64,000 bases of DNA, taken from HdN1 sp964473645. GTDB taxonomy: Bacteria > Pseudomonadota > Gammaproteobacteria > Pseudomonadales > Ketobacteraceae. Shown here piece after piece: positions 1 through 8,745 of the stretch; within the stretch, counting starts at the first letter, position 1, and each line of letters starts with the position of its first letter. The DNA is taken from positions 1-64,000 of the forward strand of contig CAYYPW010000019.1 of the NCBI GenBank assembly GCA_964473645.1, given 5' to 3'. Under the pieces are notes generated by a model. The model ran no database searches, was not told where the DNA came from, and saw only the letters and a program-made list of their open reading frames with translations. Made by a program: the position numbers and the translations under genes.

Positions 1-3000
1 CAAGGGCATCAATCCCAACACGGTGGTCGCGACCGTCATTAACATCGGTCGCAAACATTTTGCCGCTCCTTCGACCACTGCGTCATCGATGTCCTCCGGT
101 CGCGTGAGGCGTCCTTCTCGTTTGCGTGCGTCGTAGGCTTGATCGAGGTAGACCACCACCACGATGCCAGTCTGTGCCGCCACTCCACCCACCGCGATCA
201 GGCCGACCCACACTGCCGTGGATAAGTTGTAATCCAGCAAGGCGAGCAACCAGACGCTCCCGGCGATGGCAAAGGGTAAGCTCAGTAACACCAGCAACGT
301 TTGGGGCCAGCCGCGCAAGGACATGTAAAGCAACCCGACGATCAGTACGAAAGTGAAGGGCAATACGATACGCATGCGCGCCTGCATATCGGCCATGAAC
401 TCATACTGCCCCGTCCATTGCAGGGAATATCCCGGTGGCAAGGTGAAGCGCTGCCCAACGAGTAGCTTGGCATCATTCACCCAGCCCCCCAGATCGCGCT
501 TTGACGAGTCGATGTCCGCAAACACATAACCAACCAATACGCCGTTCTCATCCTTGATCATGGGCGGCCCCGTGACCACACGCACGTCCGCCAATGTTCC
601 CAACGGCACAGCCGTTCCCGGCTGCCGGAAGCGTTCACCGACATCGGTATCGGGTGCGGCACCCATGCCGCCACCACCGGACATCGCTGACGACGCTGCA
701 GGCGCTCGACGGCCCGCGCCGCCGCCCATGCCCATTCCCATGCTTCCGCCACTACCGCCGCTACTCATGTCTGATGTTGCGGCACTGCCACGCCCCATGC
801 CGCCGGCTTCCGGTTCGGCGATAGCCGCAACCGCCGGCACCTGTACCGGCAGGGAGCGCAAGGCTTCAGGATCCGCGCGAAAGTCGGCCGAATAGCGCAG
901 ATTGATCGAATATCGGGCGCGTCCATCGATGACGGTGGATACCGACATACCCCCGATGGCCGCTTCCACGACATCGAGGGTGTCGCGTACGGTGAGACCG
1001 TAACGCGCGATCGCTTCACGATCGGGGATGATGTCCACATATTCACGGCCGGTTTGCCGTTCCGCGAAGGTGCTGCGCGTGCCGGGCACTTCACGCAAGA
1101 GCCCCTCCAATTCGACGGATAAGCGCTCGATCTCTGCCAGATCGGCGCCGAACACTTTAATACCCACGGGCGTGCGCACCCCGGTGGTCAGCATGTCAAT
1201 ACGGGTGCGAATGGGCGGTGAAATTGCCATTTGATAGCCAGGCATTTTCAATGCAGTATCGAGATCTCGAATCAGTTCCTCCTGGGTGCGAGGCTGCGCT
1301 TCGGGCCACATCGGCCGCAATACCGCTTTCACCCATTCTGGCGCCCATTCGCTGTACCAGCGCACCGTATCTCGCAATGGCCACTGATCTCGGGGTTTGA
1401 GCGTTACCACGATCTCATTCATGTCGAGCTGCGCCGGATCGGTCGCCGTTTCAGCGCGACCGGTTTTGCCATGTACCGATTTCACTTCAGGAAAACTTTT
1501 GATAATGAGATCTTGTGCGTTGAGGCCGCGTCTTGCTTCTTCAATGGAGATGCCGGGAAACGTGGTGGGCATGACCAGCAACGAGCCTTCGTCCAAAGGC
1601 GGCATAAATTCGGACCCGAGTTTCATCATCACCGGAATGGTGGCGACAATCATGGCCCCCGCCAACACCGAAACCATTACCCGCCAACGCACCACCGCGC
1701 GCGCCAGCGGCCGGTAGATTTGTCCCAGTAGACGATTAAGGGGGTTCTCCTCTTCACTGCGGAAACGGCCCCGCAGCAACCACACCATCAGTGGCGGTGC
1801 CAAGGTGATGGACAACACGGCGGCGGCAAACATTGCAATGGTTTTGGTATAGGCGAGCGGCGCGAACAAGCGCCCTGCCTGACCGGCCAAGGTGAAGATC
1901 GGCAGAAAGCTCACGGTGATCAACAGCAGGGAATAGAAAATGGGCCGACCCACTTCTTTGCAGGCATCGATGATGATACGGCGGCGATCTGCACCGGGAG
2001 GGGCCGTGGCCAGCCGCGTATGGGCGTTTTCTATCAATACAATCGCCGCGTCGGTCAGTTCTCCCACGGCGATGGCGATCCCTCCCAAGGACATGATATT
2101 GGAGGTCAAGCCTAGATAGCGAATGGCAATAAACGAAAACAACACCGACAAGGGCAACACGATCATCGCCACCATGGCCGAGCCGGCGTGCATCAGAAAC
2201 ACCAGGCAAATCAGCGCGACGATAATACCCTCCTCAATCAAGGTGTTACGCAAGGTTTCAATAGACCCGAGGATCAACTCCGAACGATCGTAGGTGGGCA
2301 CTATGCGCACGCCCTCTGGCAATGCCAACGTCTCCATCTGTGCTTTCACGGCGTCGATCACATCCAGTGCGTTGGAGCCGATACGCATGACCACAATCCC
2401 ACCGACTGCCTCGCCGCGCCCATTCCAATCCGCTGCGCCGCGCCGTATATCGGGGCCGAACTGTACCCGCGCCACATCCCGCAGCCGTATCGGGCTGCCA
2501 CCGGCAGACACGGCGACCACGCTCGACTCCAGATCGGCAAGCGTCTTGGCATAGCCCCGGCCACGCAGAATAAACTCGCGGCCCGCCTGTTCCAGGACGC
2601 GGGCCCCGACCTCGGCGTTCGCATCCCCCAGGGCACGCGTTATATTGCCGATAGTTAATCCGTAAGCCGTGAGCTTGTCGGGGTCAATCAATACTTGGTA
2701 TTGACGCTGGAATCCGCCCAATGAGGCAATCTCTGACACACCGGATACCGCTTGCAGTGCCGGGCGCACCGTAAAATCCTGCAAGGTACGCAATTCCGCT
2801 GGGTCCATGCGTTGCGTGGTGTCTTCAATCACATATTGAAATACCCAGCCAACGCCACTGGCATCCGGCCCAAGAATGGGCGACACGCCCGGCGGCAGAA
2901 TTTGCTGAACCCGGCCCAGTTGTTCGAGTACGCGGGTGCGCGCCCAATAAATATCGGTGCCGTCTTTGAAAATGGCATAGATGAAACTCATGCCGAACAT

Positions 3001-3258
3001 CGAGTAGCCGCGCACGGTTTTGACACCGGGTGTGCTCTGTAGTGCGCGTACGAGAGGATAGGTGATTTGGTCTTCCACCAGGTCGGGGCTGCGTCCCATC
3101 CAGTCGGTAAAAATAATGACTTGGGGATCGGAGAGATCCGGCACGGCATCCAAGGGCGTCTTGCGCATGGAATCCAGTGCCCACAGCGTCAACACCAGCG
3201 TTGCCGCCAACACGATCCAGCGGTGCTTTGCCGACCATTCGATAATGCTCTCTACCAT
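1..3258 (-). CDS. cusA: CusA/SilA-type heavy-metal RND efflux pump, C-terminus cut by window edge
   Basis: Inner-membrane proton-driven pump subunit of a tripartite Cu(I)/Ag(I) exporter. The reading frame is open for 1086 codons from ATG at 3258 to base 1; roughly the last transmembrane helix and tail are missing at the left edge. The start reads MVESIIEWSAKHRW, followed by an RND core (DAVPDLSDPQVII, LGPDASGVGW, SNIMSLGGIAIAVGELTDAA). The three methionines of the CusA copper site are present as M563 (LLVMPT), M613 (AQLDMNE) and M689 (RIDML). Two insertions relative to CusA stand out: about 27 residues of Trp/Pro-rich sequence before M689, and a Gly/Met/Ser-rich stretch at roughly residues 805-875. 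It lies 22 bp after the adaptor gene, so it is the last gene of the operon. Metal assignment is inferred from the Met triad. Confidence 0.93.
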   Translation of the reverse strand, partial: MVESIIEWSAKHRWIVLAATLVLTLWALDSMRKTPLDAVPDLSDPQVIIFTDWMGRSPDLVEDQITYPLVRALQSTPGVKTVRGYSMFGMSFIYAIFKDGTDIYWARTRVLEQLGRVQQILPPGVSPILGPDASGVGWVFQYVIEDTTQRMDPAELRTLQDFTVRPALQAVSGVSEIASLGGFQRQYQVLIDPDKLTAYGLTIGNITRALGDANAEVGARVLEQAGREFILRGRGYAKTLADLESSVVAVSAGGSPIRLRDVARVQFGPDIRRGAADWNGRGEAVGGIVVMRIGSNALDVIDAVKAQMETLALPEGVRIVPTYDRSELILGSIETLRNTLIEEGIIVALICLVFLMHAGSAMVAMIVLPLSVLFSFIAIRYLGLTSNIMSLGGIAIAVGELTDAAIVLIENAHTRLATAPPGADRRRIIIDACKEVGRPIFYSLLLITVSFLPIFTLAGQAGRLFAPLAYTKTIAMFAAAVLSITLAPPLMVWLLRGRFRSEEENPLNRLLGQIYRPLARAVVRWRVMVSVLAGAMIVATIPVMMKLGSEFMPPLDEGSLLVMPTTFPGISIEEARRGLNAQDLIIKSFPEVKSVHGKTGRAETATDPAQLDMNEIVVTLKPRDQWPLRDTVRWYSEWAPEWVKAVLRPMWPEAQPRTQEELIRDLDTALKMPGYQMAISPPIRTRIDMLTTGVRTPVGIKVFGADLAEIERLSVELEGLLREVPGTRSTFAERQTGREYVDIIPDREAIARYGLTVRDTLDVVEAAIGGMSVSTVIDGRARYSINLRYSADFRADPEALRSLPVQVPAVAAIAEPEAGGMGRGSAATSDMSSGGSGGSMGMGMGGGAGRRAPAASSAMSGGGGMGAAPDTDVGERFRQPGTAVPLGTLADVRVVTGPPMIKDENGVLVGYVFADIDSSKRDLGGWVNDAKLLVGQRFTLPPGYSLQWTGQYEFMADMQARMRIVLPFTFVLIVGLLYMSLRGWPQTLLVLLSLPFAIAGSVWLLALLDYNLSTAVWVGLIAVGGVAAQTGIVVVVYLDQAYDARKREGRLTRPEDIDDAVVEGAAKCLRPMLMTVATTVLGLMPL

Positions 3259-3280
3259 GATCTTTCTACCATAAGTTAAG

Positions 3281-4594
3281 TCAGCTACCTTGACCGTTAT
3301 GGTCGTGCGCGGCGTCTTTGGGTTTGGCCGGTGTTTGCTCGGCGTCGGCTGGTTCCGTGGGACTCGCCTTGCCATGACCGCCATGGCCGGTACCCGCACC
3401 GCCGGAGGCCCGCAACCGGCTTTCAGAATCGAGCAGGAACACGCCGGAGGCCACCACTTCCTCGCCTTCCGACAACCCTTCCATGACCTCCACGCGATCA
3501 GGTAATCGCGCGCCCAGCGTTACTTTGCGTGGCTCATAACGCCCAGCTTTAGTGGCAATAAAAACGTGCTGACTCAGCCCCGTATCCACCACCGCATCGC
3601 GGGAAATCACCAGCGCTTCGCGTGAGGTGCTTTGAAATACCGCCGTACCAAACAAACCTGGGCGCAACCCCCCTTGCGGATTAGCGACGTTAAAACGCAC
3701 GCGCAAGGTGCGGGTGCGCTCGCTCAACGTGGGATAAATAAAATCCACGCGCGCCTCGATCGTATTACGATCGAGCGCTGGAAACTCCAATTGGGCCACG
3801 GCCCCCTGGGTGATTTGCGCGGAGCCGGATTCCGGCACTTCCGCCCACACCCAGACGGAGGAGAGATCCGCCACCGTCAAAATCTCGGTGGAGGGGTCTA
3901 CCGCTGTCCCTGCCGCGACGCCGCGACGCAAAACGACGCCACTGCGTGGGGCGGTGAGCGTCACCAATCGGTGCGCTTCACCGTGGCGCTCGATAGCGGC
4001 GATTTCAGCATCGGTCATCCCCAGCAATTTCAAGCGGGACTTGGCGCCTTCCACCACGATGCTTTTCGGGCCCGCCTGATCATCTTGCAGGGCCGCCAAA
4101 TATTCTTTCTGGGTGGCGTAAAGGTCTTGCGAAAACACAGCGGCCACCGGATCACCTGCTTTCACCACCTGGCCGGTGGTGTTGACGTAGAGGATTTCCA
4201 ACCAACCCGCGACACGGGTGTGCACGTGTGAGACTAGGGACTCATTGGGCACCACGGTCGCAACCGCACGTAACGGCTGAGTGATCGCTTCACGACGGGC
4301 ACGTTCCAGACGCACACCGATGGCTTGTGCCTTGCTCGCGTCGATGGTTACGGGAACACGCGTCTCCTTCGTGCCTGCCTGCCCACCACCTGCCTGATTT
4401 CCCATGGACGCATGATTAGGCATGCTTTGGCCAGGTGAGCTTTGCTGACCAGACGCGACATCATGATGAATTGAAAACGGCCACCCGTGCCGCAGATGCT
4501 GGATGAATGCCAAAACCAGAATGAGAGATACCCCGGCGAGACCGCCCATCACCAGGGTGCGCAGGTTGAAAGCGGTTTTGGGAGAAGTCGTCAT
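3281..4594 (-). CDS. cusB: CusB-like periplasmic adaptor (membrane-fusion protein)
   Basis: Periplasmic adaptor linking the CusA-like pump to the TolC-type channel. I place the start at ATG 4594, which overlaps the stop of the upstream channel gene as ATGA; this gives 437 residues. A single N-terminal membrane segment (TLVMGGLAGVSLILVLAF) is followed by a His/Met-containing linker (MPNHASMGNQ), barrel-sandwich motifs (VAGWLEILYVNTTGQVVKAGDPV), a helical hairpin, beta-barrel and membrane-proximal domains (RPGLFGTAVF). The C-terminal tail is rich in Gly/His (GHGGHGK, HDHNGQGS), which could bind metal. Unlike the second adaptor in this window it has neither the YWYDPM-type metal-binding motif nor a CusF domain. 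Operon position between channel and pump supports the call. Confidence 0.92.
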   Translation of the reverse strand: MTTSPKTAFNLRTLVMGGLAGVSLILVLAFIQHLRHGWPFSIHHDVASGQQSSPGQSMPNHASMGNQAGGGQAGTKETRVPVTIDASKAQAIGVRLERARREAITQPLRAVATVVPNESLVSHVHTRVAGWLEILYVNTTGQVVKAGDPVAAVFSQDLYATQKEYLAALQDDQAGPKSIVVEGAKSRLKLLGMTDAEIAAIERHGEAHRLVTLTAPRSGVVLRRGVAAGTAVDPSTEILTVADLSSVWVWAEVPESGSAQITQGAVAQLEFPALDRNTIEARVDFIYPTLSERTRTLRVRFNVANPQGGLRPGLFGTAVFQSTSREALVISRDAVVDTGLSQHVFIATKAGRYEPRKVTLGARLPDRVEVMEGLSEGEEVVASGVFLLDSESRLRASGGAGTGHGGHGKASPTEPADAEQTPAKPKDAAHDHNGQGS

Positions 4595-5946
4595 AGCGGT
4601 AATTCCTTGGTGATACCAATCATTCGATGGAAGCGGGCCCAGGCCAGACCCAGCGTGGATTCCGCCATCACGGCTTCGGCCTGCACCCCCCATAGCGCCT
4701 GTGCGGCTTCGATGACAGCCAGCAGACTACCTTGACCGGAGGCGTATGCCGACAGCGTGGGGCCTATTAAACGTCGGGCGCGGGGGACAACTTCATCGCG
4801 CAAGGTCAAATACTGAATCTGTGCAGCGCTGAGCTGGTCGCGGGAGGCTACCGCTTCTCCCTTCACCATCCGCAGCATGCCTTCGTAATCAGCGCGGGCC
4901 ATGCGTTCCATGGCGCGAGCCTCGGACACACCACTGCGAAGTTTTTCGCGCCAGATCGGTAAACTGACGCCCACCATCAGCATGGCGCCACGCCCTTCGG
5001 CCATGGTCGAGGAATACCCCAAACGCACCATACCCATGGGGGCGTACATGGCTTGCATCGCTTTGATGTCTGCCCCCGCGCGGGCGATTTCCGCATTGCC
5101 AACCCGCAGTTCCGGACGTCGTGTCAAGGCGGTCGTTACCACGCTGTCTTTCGGCGGAATCGGCGCATCCAGCGCGGGTAATACCAGTTCCGGCACCGGC
5201 AGTTCGGGCGCGCGACTTACGCTGGTATTAAGCATGGTTTCCGCCGCGCGAATCTCTTCTTGTAACGCTCGCCGTGAGGACTCCAGCCGTGCAACCTCCA
5301 CCTCCACCCGCAGCACTTCTGACTGGTTGCCGTTACCGGCACTGTATCGCCCGCTGGCCGCACTGACGAATTGGTGCGCAAGCTTGATTTGCTCGTCCAC
5401 CACATTTGCCATGCGGCGTTTTTCATTGAGCATGTAAAAGGCGGATACGGCATCCAATTCGATCTCAAGCGCCGTGCGTTCCGCTTCGGCGTCAACCTTC
5501 GATATGTCGGCCACAGCGGCGTCACGACGGTGGGAGAGTACTTTGGATAGGGGAAATCGTTGCTCGATGCTGATATTCCAATCGTAACGACCATTGTCAT
5601 CGCTCGTTGTTGCCGGCATTGCTTCCGGTTCACCCTCCATCTCCGTGTCTTCTATGGCGGCGGGCGCCTCGTTTTTCATGACATCAAAGGGATAATGATC
5701 GATGGAAGGTGAAAGCATGGGATCTTCCAGCGCTGACACAATCGCGGGTCGTGCGCGTGCGGCTTCCACGCGTTCCCGCGCAGCGGTAATTTCCGGGCGT
5801 TTTTCCAGGGCCATTTGCACGACGTGATCGACCTGCCAAAGTTTACGTTCCTCGGCTATCAAGGGGCTTGCGCCGATCAATAGTGTCGTAAACGCAAGCG
5901 TTGTGGCGACACGACAATGCCAGTAACGCAACGATGAAGACCGCAC
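4591..5946 (-). CDS. TolC-family outer-membrane efflux channel (CusC/CzcC-like)
   Basis: Outer-membrane component of the tripartite metal exporter; 451 residues, usual for the family. N-terminal signal peptide (residues about 1-30, ending near LIAEERK). Two OEP repeats are visible: helices around ALEKRPEITAARERVEAARA and later RRPELRVGNAEIARAGADIKAMQAMY. An acidic Met/Glu insertion (EDTEMEGEPEAMPATTSDD, about residues 105-125) follows the first strands and may be a metal-contact loop; this is inference. No lipobox cysteine is seen, so it is probably not lipid-anchored like E. coli CusC. Translationally coupled (ATGA) to the adaptor. It lies 143 bp after the Met-rich protein on the same strand. 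Confidence 0.9.
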   Translation of the reverse strand: MRSSSLRYWHCRVATTLAFTTLLIGASPLIAEERKLWQVDHVVQMALEKRPEITAARERVEAARARPAIVSALEDPMLSPSIDHYPFDVMKNEAPAAIEDTEMEGEPEAMPATTSDDNGRYDWNISIEQRFPLSKVLSHRRDAAVADISKVDAEAERTALEIELDAVSAFYMLNEKRRMANVVDEQIKLAHQFVSAASGRYSAGNGNQSEVLRVEVEVARLESSRRALQEEIRAAETMLNTSVSRAPELPVPELVLPALDAPIPPKDSVVTTALTRRPELRVGNAEIARAGADIKAMQAMYAPMGMVRLGYSSTMAEGRGAMLMVGVSLPIWREKLRSGVSEARAMERMARADYEGMLRMVKGEAVASRDQLSAAQIQYLTLRDEVVPRARRLIGPTLSAYASGQGSLLAVIEAAQALWGVQAEAVMAESTLGLAWARFHRMIGITKELPL

Positions 5947-6089
5947 CTTACACCTCGCCTCGAAGGTAGAATATTCATGCTTTACCAGAGCAGCAGAGAC
6001 GTCGCTTTCATATCATCAAAAACTGAAAGCCTGAACGTATAACCTCCCCGTCTCTGCCCACTTGTCGTCGGCACACCTTAGCACGAGCG

Positions 6090-6521
6090 TTACTGCTCCA
6101 ACCCTTTGCTGACGCTGGCGTCGTAGGCACGTTGTTGCACCATCATGCGTAGCATCATTTGCATCAGATCGAGTTCTGCACCCTGCGGGGTTTGCGGCTG
6201 TTTACACATCATGGGGGGTGTTTGTTTTGGGTGAAACGTGCAACCCCGGCGCTGAATTTGATCCATCTTATGCATGTCGTCCATCAACGCCATGCCTTTG
6301 TCCATCATCGCGCTGTGCTCGTTCATAAGTTGTTTGCGCTCAGATTCGCTCTTGGCACTTTGCATTTTCTCAACGGTGGATTCCATTTTCATCAAATGTT
6401 GGTGCACCTCCTCCAAGCGCTGTTGTGTCGCTTCAGGGTCCATTTTGTTTTCTTCCGCATTTGAAACGGTGGGAAGCGCTAACGCTGCGACCAGGGCTAA
6501 CATTACAAATTTGTGTTTCAT
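6090..6521 (-). CDS. Methionine-rich periplasmic protein, first gene of the cus-like operon
   Basis: Small secreted protein of 143 residues. I chose ATG 6521 because it follows an AAGGAGAG ribosome-binding site at good spacing and begins a typical signal peptide (MKHKFVMLALVAALALPT, cleavage near SNAEE). The mature part is helical and rich in Met, Lys and His (MDKGMALMDDMHKMDQ, LMQMMLRMMVQQ) with two cysteines (GCTFH, MMCKQ). Met-rich periplasmic proteins commonly bind Cu(I) or Ag(I); the role as a metal sponge or chaperone is inferred from composition and position upstream of a Cus-like operon. A perfect TTACAAATTTGTAA palindrome lies 79 bp upstream of the start. Confidence 0.75.
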   Translation of the reverse strand: MKHKFVMLALVAALALPTVSNAEENKMDPEATQQRLEEVHQHLMKMESTVEKMQSAKSESERKQLMNEHSAMMDKGMALMDDMHKMDQIQRRGCTFHPKQTPPMMCKQPQTPQGAELDLMQMMLRMMVQQRAYDASVSKGLEQ

Positions 6522-6599
6522 AAGGGTCTCTCCTTGGATTGATGCCAAAGCGACGCTGTGGCACTAGTGAATTTACGCAAGCATTTCCTGATATTCACG

Positions 6600-6613
6600 T
6601 TACAAATTTGTAA
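6600..6613. promoter_or_regulatory. TTACA-N4-TGTAA palindrome, operator-like
   Basis: Perfect 14-bp inverted repeat TTACAAATTTGTAA between the divergent Met-rich gene (start 6521, minus) and the DUF2933-type gene (start 6883, plus). Its flanks (ATTCACG before, TGTTT after) match those of the copy at 12952. Three further copies or near-copies lie in the same 361-bp intergenic region, which holds no gene. The half-site architecture fits a dimeric response regulator or repressor of metal-resistance genes; the regulator itself is not identified here. Confidence 0.6.
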
Positions 6614-6709
6614 TGTTTCGGATTCCGTGCGCAGAATTGACCTTTGTCAAACTTTGTACCCCTAAGATATTAGATCAGGATCTCGCAACGCTACACCTGG
6701 CTTGACACG

Positions 6710-6766
6710 ATTACATTTTTGTAATCGCGCTATCGACACAAAGCGAACAGATTACATTTTTGTAAT
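6710..6766. promoter_or_regulatory. Two tandem ATTACATTTTTGTAAT operator-like sites
   Basis: Two identical 16-bp sites occupy 6710-6725 and 6751-6766. Their centres are 41 bp apart, about four helical turns, so bound dimers would sit on the same DNA face. A degenerate copy (TTACAAATTTGACA, 6823-6836) follows, 47 bp before the plus-strand gene at 6883. The arrangement suggests cooperative control of the plus-strand operon. This is seen in the sequence; regulation is inferred. Confidence 0.6.
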
Positions 6767-6882
6767 GAGAGGTCCGGTTTGATTTATGTCATCATTCCGT
6801 ATTCCTCGCATCAACTAAGCTGGTTACAAATTTGACAGCATAAATGCCACGCCGTGGCAGGCTCTCTTCAGGAGAACATCGC

Positions 6883-7173
6883 ATGAAAGAAGAGAAATCA
6901 TTCTGGAAGACACCCCAAGGTTTTGCCGCACTTGGTTTGATCACCATCGCCACCTATTTTCTGTTGATCGAGCACCGGGAACACATCTTTCCCTTTTTAC
7001 CTTATTTGTTGGTGCTCGCCTGCCCCTTGATGCATTTATTCATGCACGGTGGTCACCAGCATGGCAACCATGATCCGAACGATTTATCGAAAGATGATTC
7101 GTCTTTAAGCGACGACTACCGGCGCGGCTATGAAGACGCACAAAAAAAACACCACGAACATAATCATCGGTAA
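6883..7173 (+). CDS. Small membrane protein, DUF2933-type
   Basis: A 96-residue protein started at ATG 6883, which has a CAGGAG ribosome-binding site; a longer in-frame start at 6844 lacks one. One or two membrane segments (GFAALGLITIATYFLLIEH and IFPFLPYLLVLACPLMHLFM) are followed by a His-rich cytoplasmic or periplasmic tail (HGGHQHGNH, KKHHEHNHR). The pattern matches the DUF2933 family, small proteins repeatedly found in copper/silver resistance clusters with no assigned biochemical role. It is the first gene of a plus-strand set driven from the TTACA-box region and is followed 18 bp later by the methyltransferase-like gene. The terminal histidines suggest metal contact, which is inference. 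Confidence 0.7.
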   Translation: MKEEKSFWKTPQGFAALGLITIATYFLLIEHREHIFPFLPYLLVLACPLMHLFMHGGHQHGNHDPNDLSKDDSSLSDDYRRGYEDAQKKHHEHNHR

Positions 7174-7191
7174 TCACAAGGATCATTGCCC

Positions 7192-7848
7192 ATGCAACAT
7201 GAAGCCGCTTATGGATTGTGGACGTTAGTGATTCTGAACTCCGCCATTTTCATATTTTTTGCCTTCAGTTTTGTTAAGCCTCAACGCACGACCGACTGGC
7301 GCAGTCTAGGCGTTTTTTCCGCCTTTGTCGTTGCGTTATTCACTGAGATGTATGGCTTTCCGCTAACGATTTATTTGTTTTCCGGTTGGTTGCAGACGCA
7401 TTATCCCCAACTGAACATCTTTTCCCACGAGAACGGCCACCTGCTCCATACCTTGCTTGGCTTGGAGGGTAATCCGCATTTTGATGTGCTGCATATCATG
7501 AGTAACGTTCTTGTTGTCGGGGGATTCGTTATCTTGTCGTCAGCATGGAAGGTGTTGCATAAAGCGCAACGAGAAAGAAAGCTCGCCAGCGCGGGGCTTT
7601 ATGCCCATATACGTCATCCCCAATATGTTGCCTTTATCGTTATTATGCTTGGATTCCTGCTGCAATGGCCAACACTCCCCACCCTGGTAATGTTTCCGTT
7701 CATGGCTTGGATTTACGTACGTTTATCTCAACGCGAAGAGATCGACGCGATCAATGAATTTGGCGAAGAATACCTACGCTATAAAGAGAAAACGCCTGCG
7801 TTTATTCCAAAATTCAGAAAGCGCTCAGATAGCCAAGCAGCCGTATGA
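7192..7848 (+). CDS. Isoprenylcysteine carboxyl methyltransferase-like integral membrane protein
   Basis: A 218-residue multi-span membrane protein of the ICMT/phospholipid-methyltransferase superfamily. ATG 7192 has an AAGGA site about 9 bp upstream; a TTG six bases earlier is in frame but less likely. Hydrophobic segments lie near residues 8-28, 38-58, 100-120 and 150-180. The C-terminal catalytic-type signature is visible as GLYAHIRHPQYVAFIVIMLG followed by a REEIDAINEFGEEYLRYKEK amphipathic tail, where RHPxY and the two glutamates shape the SAM site in this superfamily. The substrate is unknown. Homologous proteins often accompany metal efflux genes. It overlaps the next gene by ATGA, indicating coupling. 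Confidence 0.75.
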   Translation: MQHEAAYGLWTLVILNSAIFIFFAFSFVKPQRTTDWRSLGVFSAFVVALFTEMYGFPLTIYLFSGWLQTHYPQLNIFSHENGHLLHTLLGLEGNPHFDVLHIMSNVLVVGGFVILSSAWKVLHKAQRERKLASAGLYAHIRHPQYVAFIVIMLGFLLQWPTLPTLVMFPFMAWIYVRLSQREEIDAINEFGEEYLRYKEKTPAFIPKFRKRSDSQAAV

Positions 7849-8228
7849 AATATCAACCGAGATCGATACGCGAGCGACTGACACCCCCCACTCTTGGCGA
7901 AAACGAAAATTTCCTCATGAAACGTCACATCAAACTGGAAACCTTGGCCTCCGGCGACACGCCGATCCTGATGGATGCACTCAATGAACTCTCGGGTGTG
8001 ACGCAGATAACCCTGGACATCAAACGAAAGCTACTCACACTCCACTATGATGCCTTGCGCCTTGATATCGACAAAGTGCTGTCTGTCCTCCACGACAAAG
8101 GTTTTTGTCCCCACCAAACCCGGTGGCAGGACATCAAATTAGGCCTGTATCGCTTTACGGAGGAAAACGCGCGCGACAATGCGCATCACCAGAGTCACTG
8201 CTGCAAAAAAACTGTCTCGCCACGCTAA
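7845..8228 (+). CDS. HMA-like (ferredoxin-fold) protein lacking the CxxC metal motif
   Basis: A 127-residue protein whose ATG (7845) overlaps the previous stop as ATGA; an alternative start MKRHIK lies at 7917. The central part (HIKLETLASGDTPILMDALN, SGVTQITLDIKRKLLTLHYD, IDKVLSVLHDKGF) has the beta-alpha-beta-beta-alpha-beta pattern and phrases of heavy-metal-associated domains (compare 'GV..v.vd...' and 'L...GF'). The loop that should carry CxxC instead reads ASGDTP. The C-terminus has His/Cys clusters (HHQSHCCKK) that could replace it. I infer a metal-handling partner for the membrane protein upstream; it could equally be a non-metal ferredoxin-like domain. Confidence 0.55.
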   Translation: MKYQPRSIRERLTPPTLGENENFLMKRHIKLETLASGDTPILMDALNELSGVTQITLDIKRKLLTLHYDALRLDIDKVLSVLHDKGFCPHQTRWQDIKLGLYRFTEENARDNAHHQSHCCKKTVSPR

Positions 8229-8282
8229 GAAATAACTGTTCGCTTAACGCTTTTTTCAACCATCGATAAAGAGGAGTTACCC

Positions 8283-8726
8283 ATGGCAAGAACGCTAAAG
8301 GTCTTCATTATGCTGCTGGTTCTGGCGGGCTGCCAGGTCACTGTGCCGCTATTGGCCATTACCTATACGGCATCGGAATTTGCAGCGGCCTACCAGGATT
8401 TACAGGTAAGAGTAAAGCAAATTGAAAAGGAACATCATGCTAGTCATATGTTTTACAGCACCTGCAAGAACGGCGAGGACGATTTATTACCGGAAGCGCG
8501 CAAGGCTATTGCTAAAAATGACGTAGATAAATATATCCAGATCTATCACGACATCTCGCAGGATGATAGCAAACCGAAATTTGAGCGTGCCCATGCCTTA
8601 TATCAACAGGCGATGTTATATCTGCACGGCAAGAAGGATAACGATAAATTTCATCAAACGATGCGGCAAATTGATATGCATTTTCCCGGCACCCATGCCT
8701 GCCTCGACCATGAAGCAATAAAGTGA
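8283..8726 (+). CDS. Small predicted lipoprotein, function unknown
   Basis: 147 residues, preceded by a strong GAGGAG site. The N-terminus has a lipobox-type sequence (LLVLAGC, Cys at residue 17) predicting a lipid-anchored periplasmic protein. The body is helical and hydrophilic, with two further cysteines (STCKNGE and THACLDH) that could form a disulfide. No family recognised. It sits between the HMA-like gene and the beta-CASP gene in the same direction, probably in one transcript. Confidence 0.6.
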   Translation: MARTLKVFIMLLVLAGCQVTVPLLAITYTASEFAAAYQDLQVRVKQIEKEHHASHMFYSTCKNGEDDLLPEARKAIAKNDVDKYIQIYHDISQDDSKPKFERAHALYQQAMLYLHGKKDNDKFHQTMRQIDMHFPGTHACLDHEAIK

Positions 8727-8745
8727 CCTGATAAGTAGGATTTTT

